A stretch of 5,830 nucleotides of DNA from assembly GCA_029262915.1 (NCBI GenBank), contig JAJCYN010000044.1, forward strand, positions 1 to 5,830. Direction: 5' to 3'. How positions within the stretch are numbered: the stretch's first letter is position 1; each line of letters begins with the position of its first letter. This DNA comes from Flavobacteriales bacterium. GTDB taxonomy: Bacteria; Bacteroidota; Bacteroidia; Flavobacteriales_E; Vicingaceae. Below the pieces are notes generated by a model. It was not told the origin of the DNA. It did no database searches and saw only the letters and a program-made list of their open reading frames with translations. The translations under genes and the position numbers were made by a program. Positions 1 to 5,734 of the stretch are shown piece after piece.

Positions 1-877
1 CCTCTCTTTTCATTTTTTCTGCATCTGAAAAACGCAAACCTGTGAAACACAGAAAACAAAATACATCCCGAACCTGAGCATAAGCATCATTCTTAAAAGT
101 ATAATTGTATAGTTTCATTAACTCGTCCAGAGAAAGGGCATAAACTTCTGTTGGTGATTCTTTACTGTCAAACCTTTTGTAATCAATATTCAACTTGGAA
201 TTATAATCTCTATCAAATGTGGCGAAATTCATAAATGTTTTCAATGCTTTAATATATTTCGCAACAGTATTGTTCGTCAATTTAAGCTCATAGAGGAGAA
301 AATCTTTGAACTTTACCTCAAATTTAGCATTGATATTTTCAAAAAGTATTTTCGTTTTTGAATGATTGGAAAATGCTTGCAGATGCTTAATAGTTGTCTT
401 ATATTTTTTTATGGTATTAACCGTGAAACTTTGTTGTTTTGCTTTAAGGAATTCTTGAAAGGCTTCCTCAAAAGTTAGATGAGTAATAATTCCTGACTTG
501 TTATTAAGTTCCGCTATAATGTTTTTAACATGACTATTAGAAGTAACGATTCCTTTGTTATTATTTTCCTCAAACTTTTTACCAACTGCTTCACCAATAT
601 TTCCAAAATACTTATTCAAACTTATTGCTCCTAATTTAAAATGGCGAGGATCAACTCGCTGCTTCCCTCTATCCCATTGTTTTTGAGTGCATTTTCTTTC
701 GGTATAAGCCTTTACTGTTTTACCTGAATATCGTAAATAAAGAAATATTTGTAGTGGTTTTTCTGCAATGCATTTGTTTAATTTTTTTTTAGCTTCTTGA
801 TCTTCTGTAGCTAATATTTTCTTTATGTTACCCTCAGATATGGCATTGTCAAGATAAAAATTAATGGAGTAGCCCAT
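1..877 (-). CDS. Tyrosine-recombinase integrase, N-terminal 292 residues (partial at left edge)
   Basis: Site-specific recombinase of the phage-integrase family, of the Bacteroidota type with a SAM-like core-binding domain; it would catalyse integration and excision of a mobile element. The frame is open from an ATG at 877 to the left edge with no stop. Roughly residues 1-100 look like the arm-type DNA-binding region (FLYLRYSGKTVKAYTERK, then QWDRGKQRVD), residues 120-230 like the SAM-like core-binding domain (LTFEEAFQEFLKAKQQSF, then VKFKDFLLYELKLTNNTVAK), and the catalytic domain begins near residue 250 (VYALSLDELMKLYNY). The box I motif CFTGLRFSDAEKMKRE is at 277-292, with catalytic Arg282. 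The remaining catalytic residues (Lys, HxxR, H/W, Tyr) lie outside the window, so activity cannot be judged. Family members are usually about 400 residues or more. A promoter-like box lies just upstream and a tRNA-3'-end remnant lies about 150 bp behind, fitting an integrase at the edge of an integrated island. Confidence 0.93.
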   Translation of the reverse strand, partial: MGYSINFYLDNAISEGNIKKILATEDQEAKKKLNKCIAEKPLQIFLYLRYSGKTVKAYTERKCTQKQWDRGKQRVDPRHFKLGAISLNKYFGNIGEAVGKKFEENNNKGIVTSNSHVKNIIAELNNKSGIITHLTFEEAFQEFLKAKQQSFTVNTIKKYKTTIKHLQAFSNHSKTKILFENINAKFEVKFKDFLLYELKLTNNTVAKYIKALKTFMNFATFDRDYNSKLNIDYKRFDSKESPTEVYALSLDELMKLYNYTFKNDAYAQVRDVFCFLCFTGLRFSDAEKMKRE

Positions 878-894
878 GTTTTTGATTTAAAAGT

Positions 895-931
895 TACGTA
901 CAAATATACGTACACTTTTTGTTTATTTAAA
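895..931 (-). promoter_or_regulatory. Integrase promoter with TACGTA repeats around the -7 box
   Basis: On the minus strand TATATTTG (908-901) is an exact match to the Bacteroidota -7 consensus TAnnTTTG. A TTTA (931-928) sits 19 bp upstream, a weak -33 element. The -7 box is bracketed by two copies of TACGTACA (plus strand 895-902 and 907-914), whose palindromic cores TACGTA are 12 bp apart. The expected transcript start is about 15-20 nt before the ATG at 877, giving a very short leader. A protein bound to the repeats would block the promoter, so autoregulation or an element-encoded repressor is a reasonable inference. Confidence 0.55.
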
Positions 932-964
932 CTTATCTATCTTTTTCTTAATTTACATATTAAA

Positions 965-975
965 TTGATTATCAA
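965..975. repeat. Small palindrome TTGATTATCAA
   Basis: An 11-bp perfect inverted repeat (TTGAT, central T, ATCAA) lies between the integrase promoter and the putative att site. Integrase and excisionase binding sites often lie in this position, but an AT-rich palindrome of this size may occur by chance. Confidence 0.2.
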
Positions 976-1028
976 TAGCTTATGATATAAACAAGATAGG
1001 ACGAGTTAAGATAAATAAGTAAAATATA

Positions 1029-1044
1029 GTCCCCTACGGGCTGC
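1029..1044 (+). other. tRNA 3'-end remnant (tRNA-Glu-like), putative attachment site
   Basis: GTCCCCTACGGGCTGC reads as the 3' end of a tRNA: T-stem 3' strand CCCCT with the invariant C61, acceptor 3' strand ACGGGCT, discriminator G, then C. It closely resembles the end of Bacteroidota tRNA-Glu as I recall it (TTCGATTCCCCTACGGACT plus discriminator). The bases to the left (AAAATATA) do not continue as a T-loop and no D-arm or anticodon arm follows, so the tRNA body is absent. A terminator hairpin begins at the next base, as expected behind a tRNA gene. With the integrase about 150 bp away, this fits the chromosome-side att copy left when an element integrates into a tRNA 3' end. The segment is also imperfectly self-complementary (AGtCCC / GGGCT), so it could instead be an unrelated binding site. 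Confidence 0.45.
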
Positions 1045-1079
1045 AAAACCACTTCAATTTTGAAGTGGTTTTATTTTTT
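1045..1079 (+). terminator. Rho-independent terminator after the tRNA remnant
   Basis: A 12-bp perfect stem, AAAACCACTTCA (1045-1056) and TGAAGTGGTTTT (1061-1072), encloses the loop ATTT and runs into a T-rich tail to 1079. The A-tract on the left arm allows it to work in both directions. No complete gene now ends here on the plus strand; it probably served the tRNA whose 3' end abuts it, and now insulates rpsT from the left-hand region. Confidence 0.75.
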
Positions 1080-1097
1080 AAAAGAAAAGGTAAAATG

Positions 1098-1127
1098 TTT
1101 GGTTTTTAGAAAAATTTCATACATTTG
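1098..1127 (+). promoter_or_regulatory. rpsT promoter, Bacteroidota primary sigma type
   Basis: TTTG (1098-1101), an 18-bp spacer and TACATTTG (1120-1127) match the TTTG/TAnnTTTG consensus of the Bacteroidota housekeeping sigma factor exactly. It lies just after the upstream terminator and about 30 bp before the rpsT start, so transcription should begin near 1132-1135 with a leader of about 25 nt. Confidence 0.75.
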
Positions 1128-1158
1128 CAGTCCTTAAAAATTAAGTAAAAGAAAAGAT

Positions 1159-1410
1159 ATGGCTAATCATAAGTCTGCACTAAAAAGAATAAGACAAACA
1201 GCGACAAGAACGCTAAGAAATAAGTACCAGCATAAAACTACTCGTAATGCGGTACAAGCACTTAGAGAATCTTCTAATAAAAAAGAAGCAACAGCAATGT
1301 TACCTAAGGTTTCATCTATGCTAGATAAATTAGCGAAAAGAAACATTATTCATAATAACAAAGCGGCTAATATTAAATCTAAATTAACAAGGCACGTAGC
1401 AAGTTTATAA
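1159..1410 (+). CDS. rpsT: 30S ribosomal protein S20
   Basis: Primary rRNA-binding protein of the small ribosomal subunit that contacts 16S rRNA during early 30S assembly. At 83 residues it has the usual family length (about 83-90). The N-terminus [14 protein letters not shown] is the hallmark of S20, and the rest is the expected very basic, nearly all-helical sequence with the conserved late segment [18 protein letters not shown]. The ATG at 1159 is fixed by this N-terminus. The leader is A-rich (AAAAGAAAAGAT) and has no strong Shine-Dalgarno sequence, common in this phylum. It has its own promoter (1098-1127) and terminator (1433-1466), so it appears to be a single-gene transcription unit. 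No truncation or odd residues are seen. Confidence 0.98.
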   Translation: MANHKSALKRIRQTATRTLRNKYQHKTTRNAVQALRESSNKKEATAMLPKVSSMLDKLAKRNIIHNNKAANIKSKLTRHVASL

Positions 1411-1432
1411 TTTAGCCTTTTTATAATATTTC

Positions 1433-1466
1433 AAAAGGTCTTCTATAATATAGAAGACCTTTTTTT
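1433..1466 (+). terminator. rpsT rho-independent terminator
   Basis: A 13-bp perfect stem, AAAAGGTCTTCTA (1433-1445) and TAGAAGACCTTTT (1451-1463), has a 5-nt loop and is followed by a run of T to 1466. It lies 22 bp after the rpsT stop and separates it from gap. Confidence 0.88.
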
Positions 1467-1481
1467 GTGGTTTTTATTCAG

Positions 1482-1509
1482 TTAAGACAATTAACATTAA
1501 GTATCTTCG
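1482..1509 (+). promoter_or_regulatory. Probable gap promoter
   Basis: TATCTTCG (1502-1509) matches the Bacteroidota -7 element TAnnTTTG with one change. A weak -33 candidate, TTAAG, starts at 1482, so the upstream element is not convincing. The position 22 bp before the gap ATG and just after the rpsT terminator supports it. The leader would be about 15-20 nt and AT-rich, without a Shine-Dalgarno sequence. Confidence 0.45.
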
Positions 1510-1531
1510 TCTAAAATTTAAATTAAATATT

Positions 1532-2518
1532 ATGATTAGAATTGCCATTAACGGATTTGGAAGAATAGGAAGAGTTTTTACTCGTGCCATCCAAAACCAC
1601 CCAAACATTGAATTAGTTGCCATTAATGATTTAGCAGACACTAAAACATTGGCACATTTATTAAAATATGATTCTGTTCATAGGAAATTTGACGGCAATA
1701 TTTCTACAACTGGTAACGATTTAGTTATCAATCAAAAAACAATTAAAATATTTACCGAGCGAGATCCCGAAAATTTACCTTGGGCAGAATTAAATATTGA
1801 TATTGTTATAGAAGCTACAGGATTGTTTAGAACAAAAGAATCTGCTGGTAAGCACATTGCTGCTGGAGCAAAAAAAGTAATTATTTCTGCCCCTGCAAAA
1901 GATAACGACATTAAAACAATAGTGCTTGGAATAAACGAAAACGGCATTGATGGTACAGAAGAAATTTTATCCAATGCTTCTTGTACAACTAATGCTGCTG
2001 CTCCTTTAATTAAAGTATTGGATGACTTATGCGGTGTTGAAAATGCTTTTTTAACAACCATTCATTCTTATACCAACGATCAAGGATTACACGATGCTCC
2101 TCATTCAGATTTAAGAAGAGGAAGAGCAGGAGCACAATCAATTGTTCCAACCTCTACTGGTGCGGCAACAGCCATAACTAAAATATTTCCAGAGATGATG
2201 GGTAAAGTAGAAGGGTATGCAGTAAGAGTACCTGTAGCAGATGGTTCGTTGATTGATATCTCTGTAGCAGTTAAAAAAAATGTAACTAAACAAGAAATTA
2301 ATGCTGCATTTAAAAAAGCAGCAGAAACTAACTTAAAAGGAATTTTAGCTTATACAGATGAACCACTAGTTTCGGTAGATATTATTGGCAACCCACATTC
2401 TTGTATTTTTGATTCGGACCTAACTATGGTTTTTGAAAAAGTAGTAAAAGTAGTAGGTTGGTATGATAATGAAGCTGGTTACTCACATCGTTTGGTAGAA
2501 TTAGCTATGTTGCTTTAG
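1532..2518 (+). CDS. gap: Type I glyceraldehyde-3-phosphate dehydrogenase
   Basis: Cytoplasmic glycolytic and gluconeogenic enzyme that converts D-glyceraldehyde 3-phosphate, NAD(P)+ and phosphate to 1,3-bisphosphoglycerate; normally a homotetramer. The 328 residues are close to the usual 330-335. The Rossmann motif NGFGRIGR is at 7-14, and INDL with Asp33 follows the second strand, at the position that favours NAD over NADP. The active-site box SNASCTTN holds catalytic Cys151, His178 lies in TTIHSYTNDQ, the S-loop region LHDAPHSDLRRGRAGAQSIVPTSTGAA covers about 186-212, and the C-terminal signature WYDNEAGYSHR is near 310-320. Unlike many GAPDHs, the residue four after the catalytic Cys is Ala (CTTNAAAP) rather than a second Cys; catalysis should be unaffected. 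It is probably transcribed alone. Its stop lies only 13 bp from the stop of the convergent response-regulator gene. Many Bacteroidota have more than one GAPDH, so whether this is the main glycolytic copy is not shown. Confidence 0.97.
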   Translation: MIRIAINGFGRIGRVFTRAIQNHPNIELVAINDLADTKTLAHLLKYDSVHRKFDGNISTTGNDLVINQKTIKIFTERDPENLPWAELNIDIVIEATGLFRTKESAGKHIAAGAKKVIISAPAKDNDIKTIVLGINENGIDGTEEILSNASCTTNAAAPLIKVLDDLCGVENAFLTTIHSYTNDQGLHDAPHSDLRRGRAGAQSIVPTSTGAATAITKIFPEMMGKVEGYAVRVPVADGSLIDISVAVKKNVTKQEINAAFKKAAETNLKGILAYTDEPLVSVDIIGNPHSCIFDSDLTMVFEKVVKVVGWYDNEAGYSHRLVELAMLL

Positions 2519-2531
2519 GAGAAGAGTAAGA

Positions 2532-3200
2532 TCATAAAAATTCAAATAGTTTATGCTTTAAAGCAAATAATACTAGGCCTGTTTTGGACTTAATTCCAAA
2601 CTTTTCAAAAATAGACTCTCTGTATCCATCTACTGTACGTGGTTGTACAAACATCTTATCTGCAATTTGTTCATAGGTATATTCTTTTTCATTGCAAACC
2701 AATTTTAAAAATTCTCTTTCTCTTACCGAGAATTGTTCTAACACTAATTCTTGTTCTGTTTTTTTACCCGTTTCTATATTATTTTGTAAAGAATAAGTTA
2801 AAAATTCATTATGGTAATATCCCTTTTGAAATACATCATGTAAGGCTTCTTTCATTGTTTTGGCAGTACAATTTTTTTTTAAATACCCTCTAACACCTAA
2901 TCGAAAAAGTTTAACAACAATAGCATCATCATCATTAAGTGTAAGTATCAAAACAGGAATTTTTATTTGTTTTTCGTTCAAAATCTCCATGGCTTGATAG
3001 CCATTCATTTCAGGCATGCAAACATCCATAATAATAAGATCAGGTACTGGATTTATCGGAAATGCTTCTAATAAGTCTGTACCATTATCAAACTGGTGAG
3101 AAATTTTATAAGCTCCTAATTTTTCAATCAATTCTTTTAATCCGTTACGTATAATAACATGATCATCTACAAGAACAATTCTTTTTTTTTCAATAGCCAT
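2532..3200 (-). CDS. NarL/FixJ-family response regulator (REC + LuxR-type HTH)
   Basis: Cytoplasmic DNA-binding output protein of the two-component system encoded just upstream. The receiver domain covers about residues 6-125: acidic pair Asp12-Asp13 in VLVDDHVIIRNGL, phospho-acceptor Asp59 in DLIIMDVCMPEMNG, Thr87 in LILTLND, and Lys108 in RGYLKK, so all phosphorylation-site residues are present. A linker rich in Glu and Gln (about 130-155) leads to a LuxR-type helix-turn-helix at about 157-220 (FSVREREFLKLVCNEKEYTYEQIADKM, then RTVDGYRESIFEKFGI). The 222-residue length is normal. The ATG is 3 bp after the kinase stop, and GGAG overlapping the kinase's last codons sits 6 nt before it, a clear Shine-Dalgarno unusual for this region. 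It is the last gene of the operon. Its targets are unknown; the operon itself or the C-run motifs near 5610-5675 are possible. Confidence 0.95.
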   Translation of the reverse strand: MAIEKKRIVLVDDHVIIRNGLKELIEKLGAYKISHQFDNGTDLLEAFPINPVPDLIIMDVCMPEMNGYQAMEILNEKQIKIPVLILTLNDDDAIVVKLFRLGVRGYLKKNCTAKTMKEALHDVFQKGYYHNEFLTYSLQNNIETGKKTEQELVLEQFSVREREFLKLVCNEKEYTYEQIADKMFVQPRTVDGYRESIFEKFGIKSKTGLVLFALKHKLFEFL

Positions 3201-3203
3201 AAT

Positions 3204-3989
3204 TTACTCCAAAGTTGCTATTTTTTTTATTGTAAACAAACATCCATTTCCAGGTGATGACTTAATATGACAAGTTAAACCACCTAATTGAGCTCTTTTT
3301 ATGATATTTCTTAAACCTGAAGCTTTGTGTGACTTTAATACTTCTTCTAAAACAAATCCCTTACCATCATCTTGAATAGTTAATTCAAAATTTTCATCTT
3401 GATTATTTATGCTAATCTGTAAATTTTTGGCAGAAGAATGACGCAAGGCATTTTGAGCAATTTCTTGAAAAATTCTAAATACCATAAGCTCCTGATTTTT
3501 ATCCAAATTGGATTTCCCTTTTACTAAAGGCCAGTGCACCTTAAATCTTTTTAACGCACGAAGCCTCTCTACTTCCATCTGCATTACTGCAAGTAGTCCA
3601 GTATGTCCAATATAATCATTATTTAATGTTCGGCTGAGTAATCTTAATTGCTGAGTAACTTCTCCAAGATATATTTCTAATGGTTTAAAGCCCTCTGTTA
3701 ATTGAGGGTAATCTATTTTCTGATTTTCAATTTGAATGTGCATTGCTGTAAGTAACTGTCCAATGTTATCGTGTAACTCTTGAGCAAATTGACTCATTAC
3801 GTGTTCACTAACTTCTGTTTCTACCTGCCGAAGCTCTCGTTCAAATGAAAGTTTAGCCTCACTCATTTCCATTTCTTGTTTTATGCGCTGCTTACCTGAA
3901 ATAAAAAACACCATTACTATTATTGCAATTAGCAATAAAATAAACAATGTTGAACAAACGATCGCTAAAACAATATCCTTATCTATCAT
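3204..3989 (-). CDS. Sensor histidine kinase, HisKA_3/HPK7 type, with one membrane anchor
   Basis: Membrane-anchored kinase that should autophosphorylate and pass phosphate to the regulator encoded 3 bp downstream. Residues 6-30 form a single hydrophobic segment (IVLAIVCSTLFILLLIAIIV), followed by a charged, probably coiled-coil helix at about 33-68. The HisKA_3 dimerisation box is QELHDNIGQLLTAMHIQIEN with phospho-acceptor His73. The HATPase domain follows: N-box FRIFQEIAQNALRHS at 161-175 (Glu166, Asn170), G1 box QDDGKGF near 196-202, G2 box SGLRNIIKRAQLGG from 214. All catalytic motifs are intact. At 261 residues it is short, with no periplasmic, PAS or GAF sensor domain, so input probably comes from a partner, most simply the membrane protein encoded 11 bp upstream. 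Before its ATG lies TTTTATAA with no Shine-Dalgarno, so translation may depend on the preceding gene. Confidence 0.94.
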   Translation of the reverse strand: MIDKDIVLAIVCSTLFILLLIAIIVMVFFISGKQRIKQEMEMSEAKLSFERELRQVETEVSEHVMSQFAQELHDNIGQLLTAMHIQIENQKIDYPQLTEGFKPLEIYLGEVTQQLRLLSRTLNNDYIGHTGLLAVMQMEVERLRALKRFKVHWPLVKGKSNLDKNQELMVFRIFQEIAQNALRHSSAKNLQISINNQDENFELTIQDDGKGFVLEEVLKSHKASGLRNIIKRAQLGGLTCHIKSSPGNGCLFTIKKIATLE

Positions 3990-4000
3990 TTATAAAATTT

Positions 4001-4648
4001 TTAATTGAAATAATTAACTTCCTGTTTTCTCTTTACTATAAAAAAGGCAATAGCAATAAAAAAATAGCGAACAATAGCTAATACAACAATAATGTTTTGA
4101 AATAATTTTTGATTAAATATTGGATCTAATGTTTGAAAATAAAATAGCACACATAAATAAGGGACGCTACAAGCAAAATAAAGCACCATACCTATGCTTG
4201 CCATTACTAGAGCAATATTTGAATTATCCATTTTTTTCATCAATTGAAAATACAATACAGTTATATAAACACATGTAAGTAATATCCCTTCAGCAATTGC
4301 AGCATGGTAAGCAAAATGAATGATTCCTGTAAAGAAAAAAATATCTGCTAAAAACACCATTAAAAAAAATCCAAATAAAATCAGTAACAGCTGTTTGCTT
4401 TTACTCGTATTATAGTATGCTTGTGCTGCTAAAAGTAATAATGCGGTTTCTATTGGAATAAACGCATTAAACAGCCACCCATTATTGAATGGAATAGTTA
4501 ATGCAATCCCATCCACCAACAAATAGGTAAACACCTGAAAAAACAATAAACGATAAAAGCGTTCAAGTCTTTTAAATACTAAAACACCTATACTAAAAGC
4601 TAACAGCGTGGTGGATAAGTCTAATAGTATTTGCTTTATAGCTAACAT
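4001..4648 (-). CDS. Seven-helix integral membrane protein, first gene of the two-component operon
   Basis: I do not recognise a named family. The 215 residues consist almost wholly of hydrophobic helices, which I place at about 7-25, 34-52, 57-77, 86-106, 110-134, 144-172 and 183-206. Basic residues lie in short loops (KRLERFYR after helix 1, KSKQ before helix 4, KKMD after helix 5) and at the C-terminus (VKRKQE). By the positive-inside rule this puts the C-terminus in the cytoplasm and, with seven helices, the N-terminus outside. There is no signal peptide, catalytic motif or large soluble domain. It lies 11 bp before a histidine kinase with no sensor domain, so by inference it may be the sensory or signal-relay subunit. 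It could also be a transporter-like or structural partner. The ATG at 4648 is the first in frame; I see no convincing promoter in the 67 bp before it. Confidence 0.85.
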   Translation of the reverse strand: MLAIKQILLDLSTTLLAFSIGVLVFKRLERFYRLLFFQVFTYLLVDGIALTIPFNNGWLFNAFIPIETALLLLAAQAYYNTSKSKQLLLILFGFFLMVFLADIFFFTGIIHFAYHAAIAEGILLTCVYITVLYFQLMKKMDNSNIALVMASIGMVLYFACSVPYLCVLFYFQTLDPIFNQKLFQNIIVVLAIVRYFFIAIAFFIVKRKQEVNYFN

Positions 4649-4715
4649 TCTGTATAAGAAGATATAAATATAAGCCTTTTGTCATATTTTTTATCTAAGC
4701 CATTTACTACTTGTC

Positions 4716-5549
4716 TTATTCTAGTTTAAATACATGACCACTCCTTTCACAGTTTGGAGGACAAAGGTGAGCTAAGTTAGCGTACATGTTTTTAAAGTCA
4801 AGAATTCCAATTTCTACTTTTGGTTGTAGGTTTGGAGAGAGCAACAAACTGTGTTTTGCTGAATAATAATCATCAATTTTCTCTTTTTTAACATAGTTAA
4901 AGAACAGAATAGGGTTAACATTGGGTCTGTCAAAAATATCGTTAACTCCTACACTTCTATTATCATACATTAATGCAAAAATTTCCTGAAAAGAAAAAAT
5001 CATTGATTCAATATCTTTACCCTTTATAAAATTAGTATGTGTATCTCCTGTCCTATCAGAATGTTTAATTCGTATAATCTCTTCATATCTCAGAACTAAT
5101 GCACATCTTTCATCCTCACTTATTGAATCAAATCTATTTTCACCATTATTATACTTGAAAGAAACTCCCTCTTTTTTATCGTATGTACTACTACCCAAAT
5201 TACTTGTTCCATTGTAAAAACGAATAGGTTTATACACTAAGCTCAAGTTATTTGCAAGATCAATTCCAAATTCTATTTTTAATCCCGTTAAATAGTTTCC
5301 TTCCCCAATCAAATCATTTGCTTTAATATAAAGTTCCAAAAAAGCAATTCTCTTTATTTTTTCTATAGGGACTAGTCCATTAATATTTGTATCTCCTACT
5401 TTTAGATAGTGTTCACATGCCTTTATTTCTGCTTCTGCTTCTTCTTTTGGTTTAGGATGAAGATCAAGATTGGTTGTATCTTCTTGTAATAGCGACTCTA
5501 GCTCTTTATTAATTTTTACAATTTCATTTATTGGGTTTGTTAATATCAT
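4716..5549 (-). CDS. Hypothetical protein, 277 residues, with C-terminal His/Cys cluster
   Basis: No known family recognised. The protein is soluble: no signal peptide and no membrane segment. An N-terminal charged helical region (about 1-50: NEIVKINKELESLLQED, then KPKEEAEAEIKACEHYLK) may form a coiled coil. A middle part looks mixed alpha/beta, with the strand-like pieces LTGLKIEFGIDLANNLSLVYKPIRFYN (about 87-113). A polar stretch rich in Asn, Ser and Lys follows (115-145), then a more helical region. The C-terminus HLCPPNCERSGH holds His261, Cys263, Cys267 and His272, spaced as a possible metal site, although a single cluster of this type is weak evidence. It is read on its own: 67 bp separate it from the downstream membrane-protein gene, and a divergent gene starts 185 bp upstream. 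Codon bias is AT-rich like the neighbours. The ATG at 5549 is the first in frame; an AT-rich leader without Shine-Dalgarno precedes it. Confidence 0.75.
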   Translation of the reverse strand: MILTNPINEIVKINKELESLLQEDTTNLDLHPKPKEEAEAEIKACEHYLKVGDTNINGLVPIEKIKRIAFLELYIKANDLIGEGNYLTGLKIEFGIDLANNLSLVYKPIRFYNGTSNLGSSTYDKKEGVSFKYNNGENRFDSISEDERCALVLRYEEIIRIKHSDRTGDTHTNFIKGKDIESMIFSFQEIFALMYDNRSVGVNDIFDRPNVNPILFFNYVKKEKIDDYYSAKHSLLLSPNLQPKVEIGILDFKNMYANLAHLCPPNCERSGHVFKLE

Positions 5550-5608
5550 AATTATATATTTTTTGGTTGTTGTAAAAGTGACTCATAAAATGCTATTCTC
5601 AAAATAAT

Positions 5609-5674
5609 GTATCCCCGTATTATCTGTATAAGCATACCGTGAAAAATACCCCTTTTGTTTTGCATAAATCCCCC
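5609..5674. promoter_or_regulatory. Three C-run motifs in the divergent intergenic region
   Basis: Within the 185 bp between the two divergent genes, three similar sequences occur on the plus strand: GTATCCCCG (5609-5617), AATACCCCT (5645-5653) and AAATCCCCC (5666-5674). These are rare runs of C in very AT-rich DNA. C-run starts are 36 and 21 bp apart, the second close to two helical turns. TACCCCT also fits the NarL heptamer pattern TACYYMT. They may be operator sites for a regulator of one or both genes, but this rests on pattern only. Confidence 0.3.
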
Positions 5675-5705
5675 TTGATTTAAACTGCTATGAAAATAAC
5701 CTTTG
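5675..5705 (+). promoter_or_regulatory. Candidate promoter of the right-edge gene
   Basis: TTG (5675-5677), a 20-bp spacer and AACCTTTG (5698-5705) approach the Bacteroidota pattern TTG/TAnnTTTG with one mismatch in the -7 box. The position, about 30 bp before the ATG at 5735, and the C-run ending right at the -33 element are consistent with a regulated promoter. Confidence 0.4.
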
Positions 5706-5734
5706 TGAAGTAATTTATAAAACTAATTTTTATT

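Noticed and set aside
1029..1044. A complete tRNA gene at this position
   Set aside because: Only the T-stem 3' strand, acceptor 3' strand and discriminator are present; upstream sequence has no T-loop, anticodon arm or D-arm.
1732..2061. 109-codon open frame on the minus strand
   Set aside because: It lies wholly inside gap in antisense. The gap frame has clear catalytic motifs, whereas the antisense product resembles no family and has no promoter.
2554..2565. Palindrome TGCTTTAAAGCA near the end of the regulator gene
   Set aside because: Considered as a terminator for gap or the operon, but it lies within coding sequence, has no loop or T run, and encodes ordinary residues of the HTH domain's C-terminus.
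2639..2893. 84-codon open frame on the plus strand
   Set aside because: It lies inside the response-regulator gene on the opposite strand; the hydrophobic product is a by-product of AT-rich coding sequence.
4671..4701. Repeated TAAGCC (4671-4676 and 4696-4701) between the hypothetical gene and the signalling operon
   Set aside because: Two 6-mers 25 bp apart are expected by chance and match no promoter or operator pattern I know; no terminator hairpin is present either.
4649..4715. Promoter for the signalling operon (TATATTTA and TATCTTCT as -7 candidates)
   Set aside because: Neither candidate has a -33 TTTG at suitable spacing, and such AT-rich octamers are frequent here, so no site is claimed.
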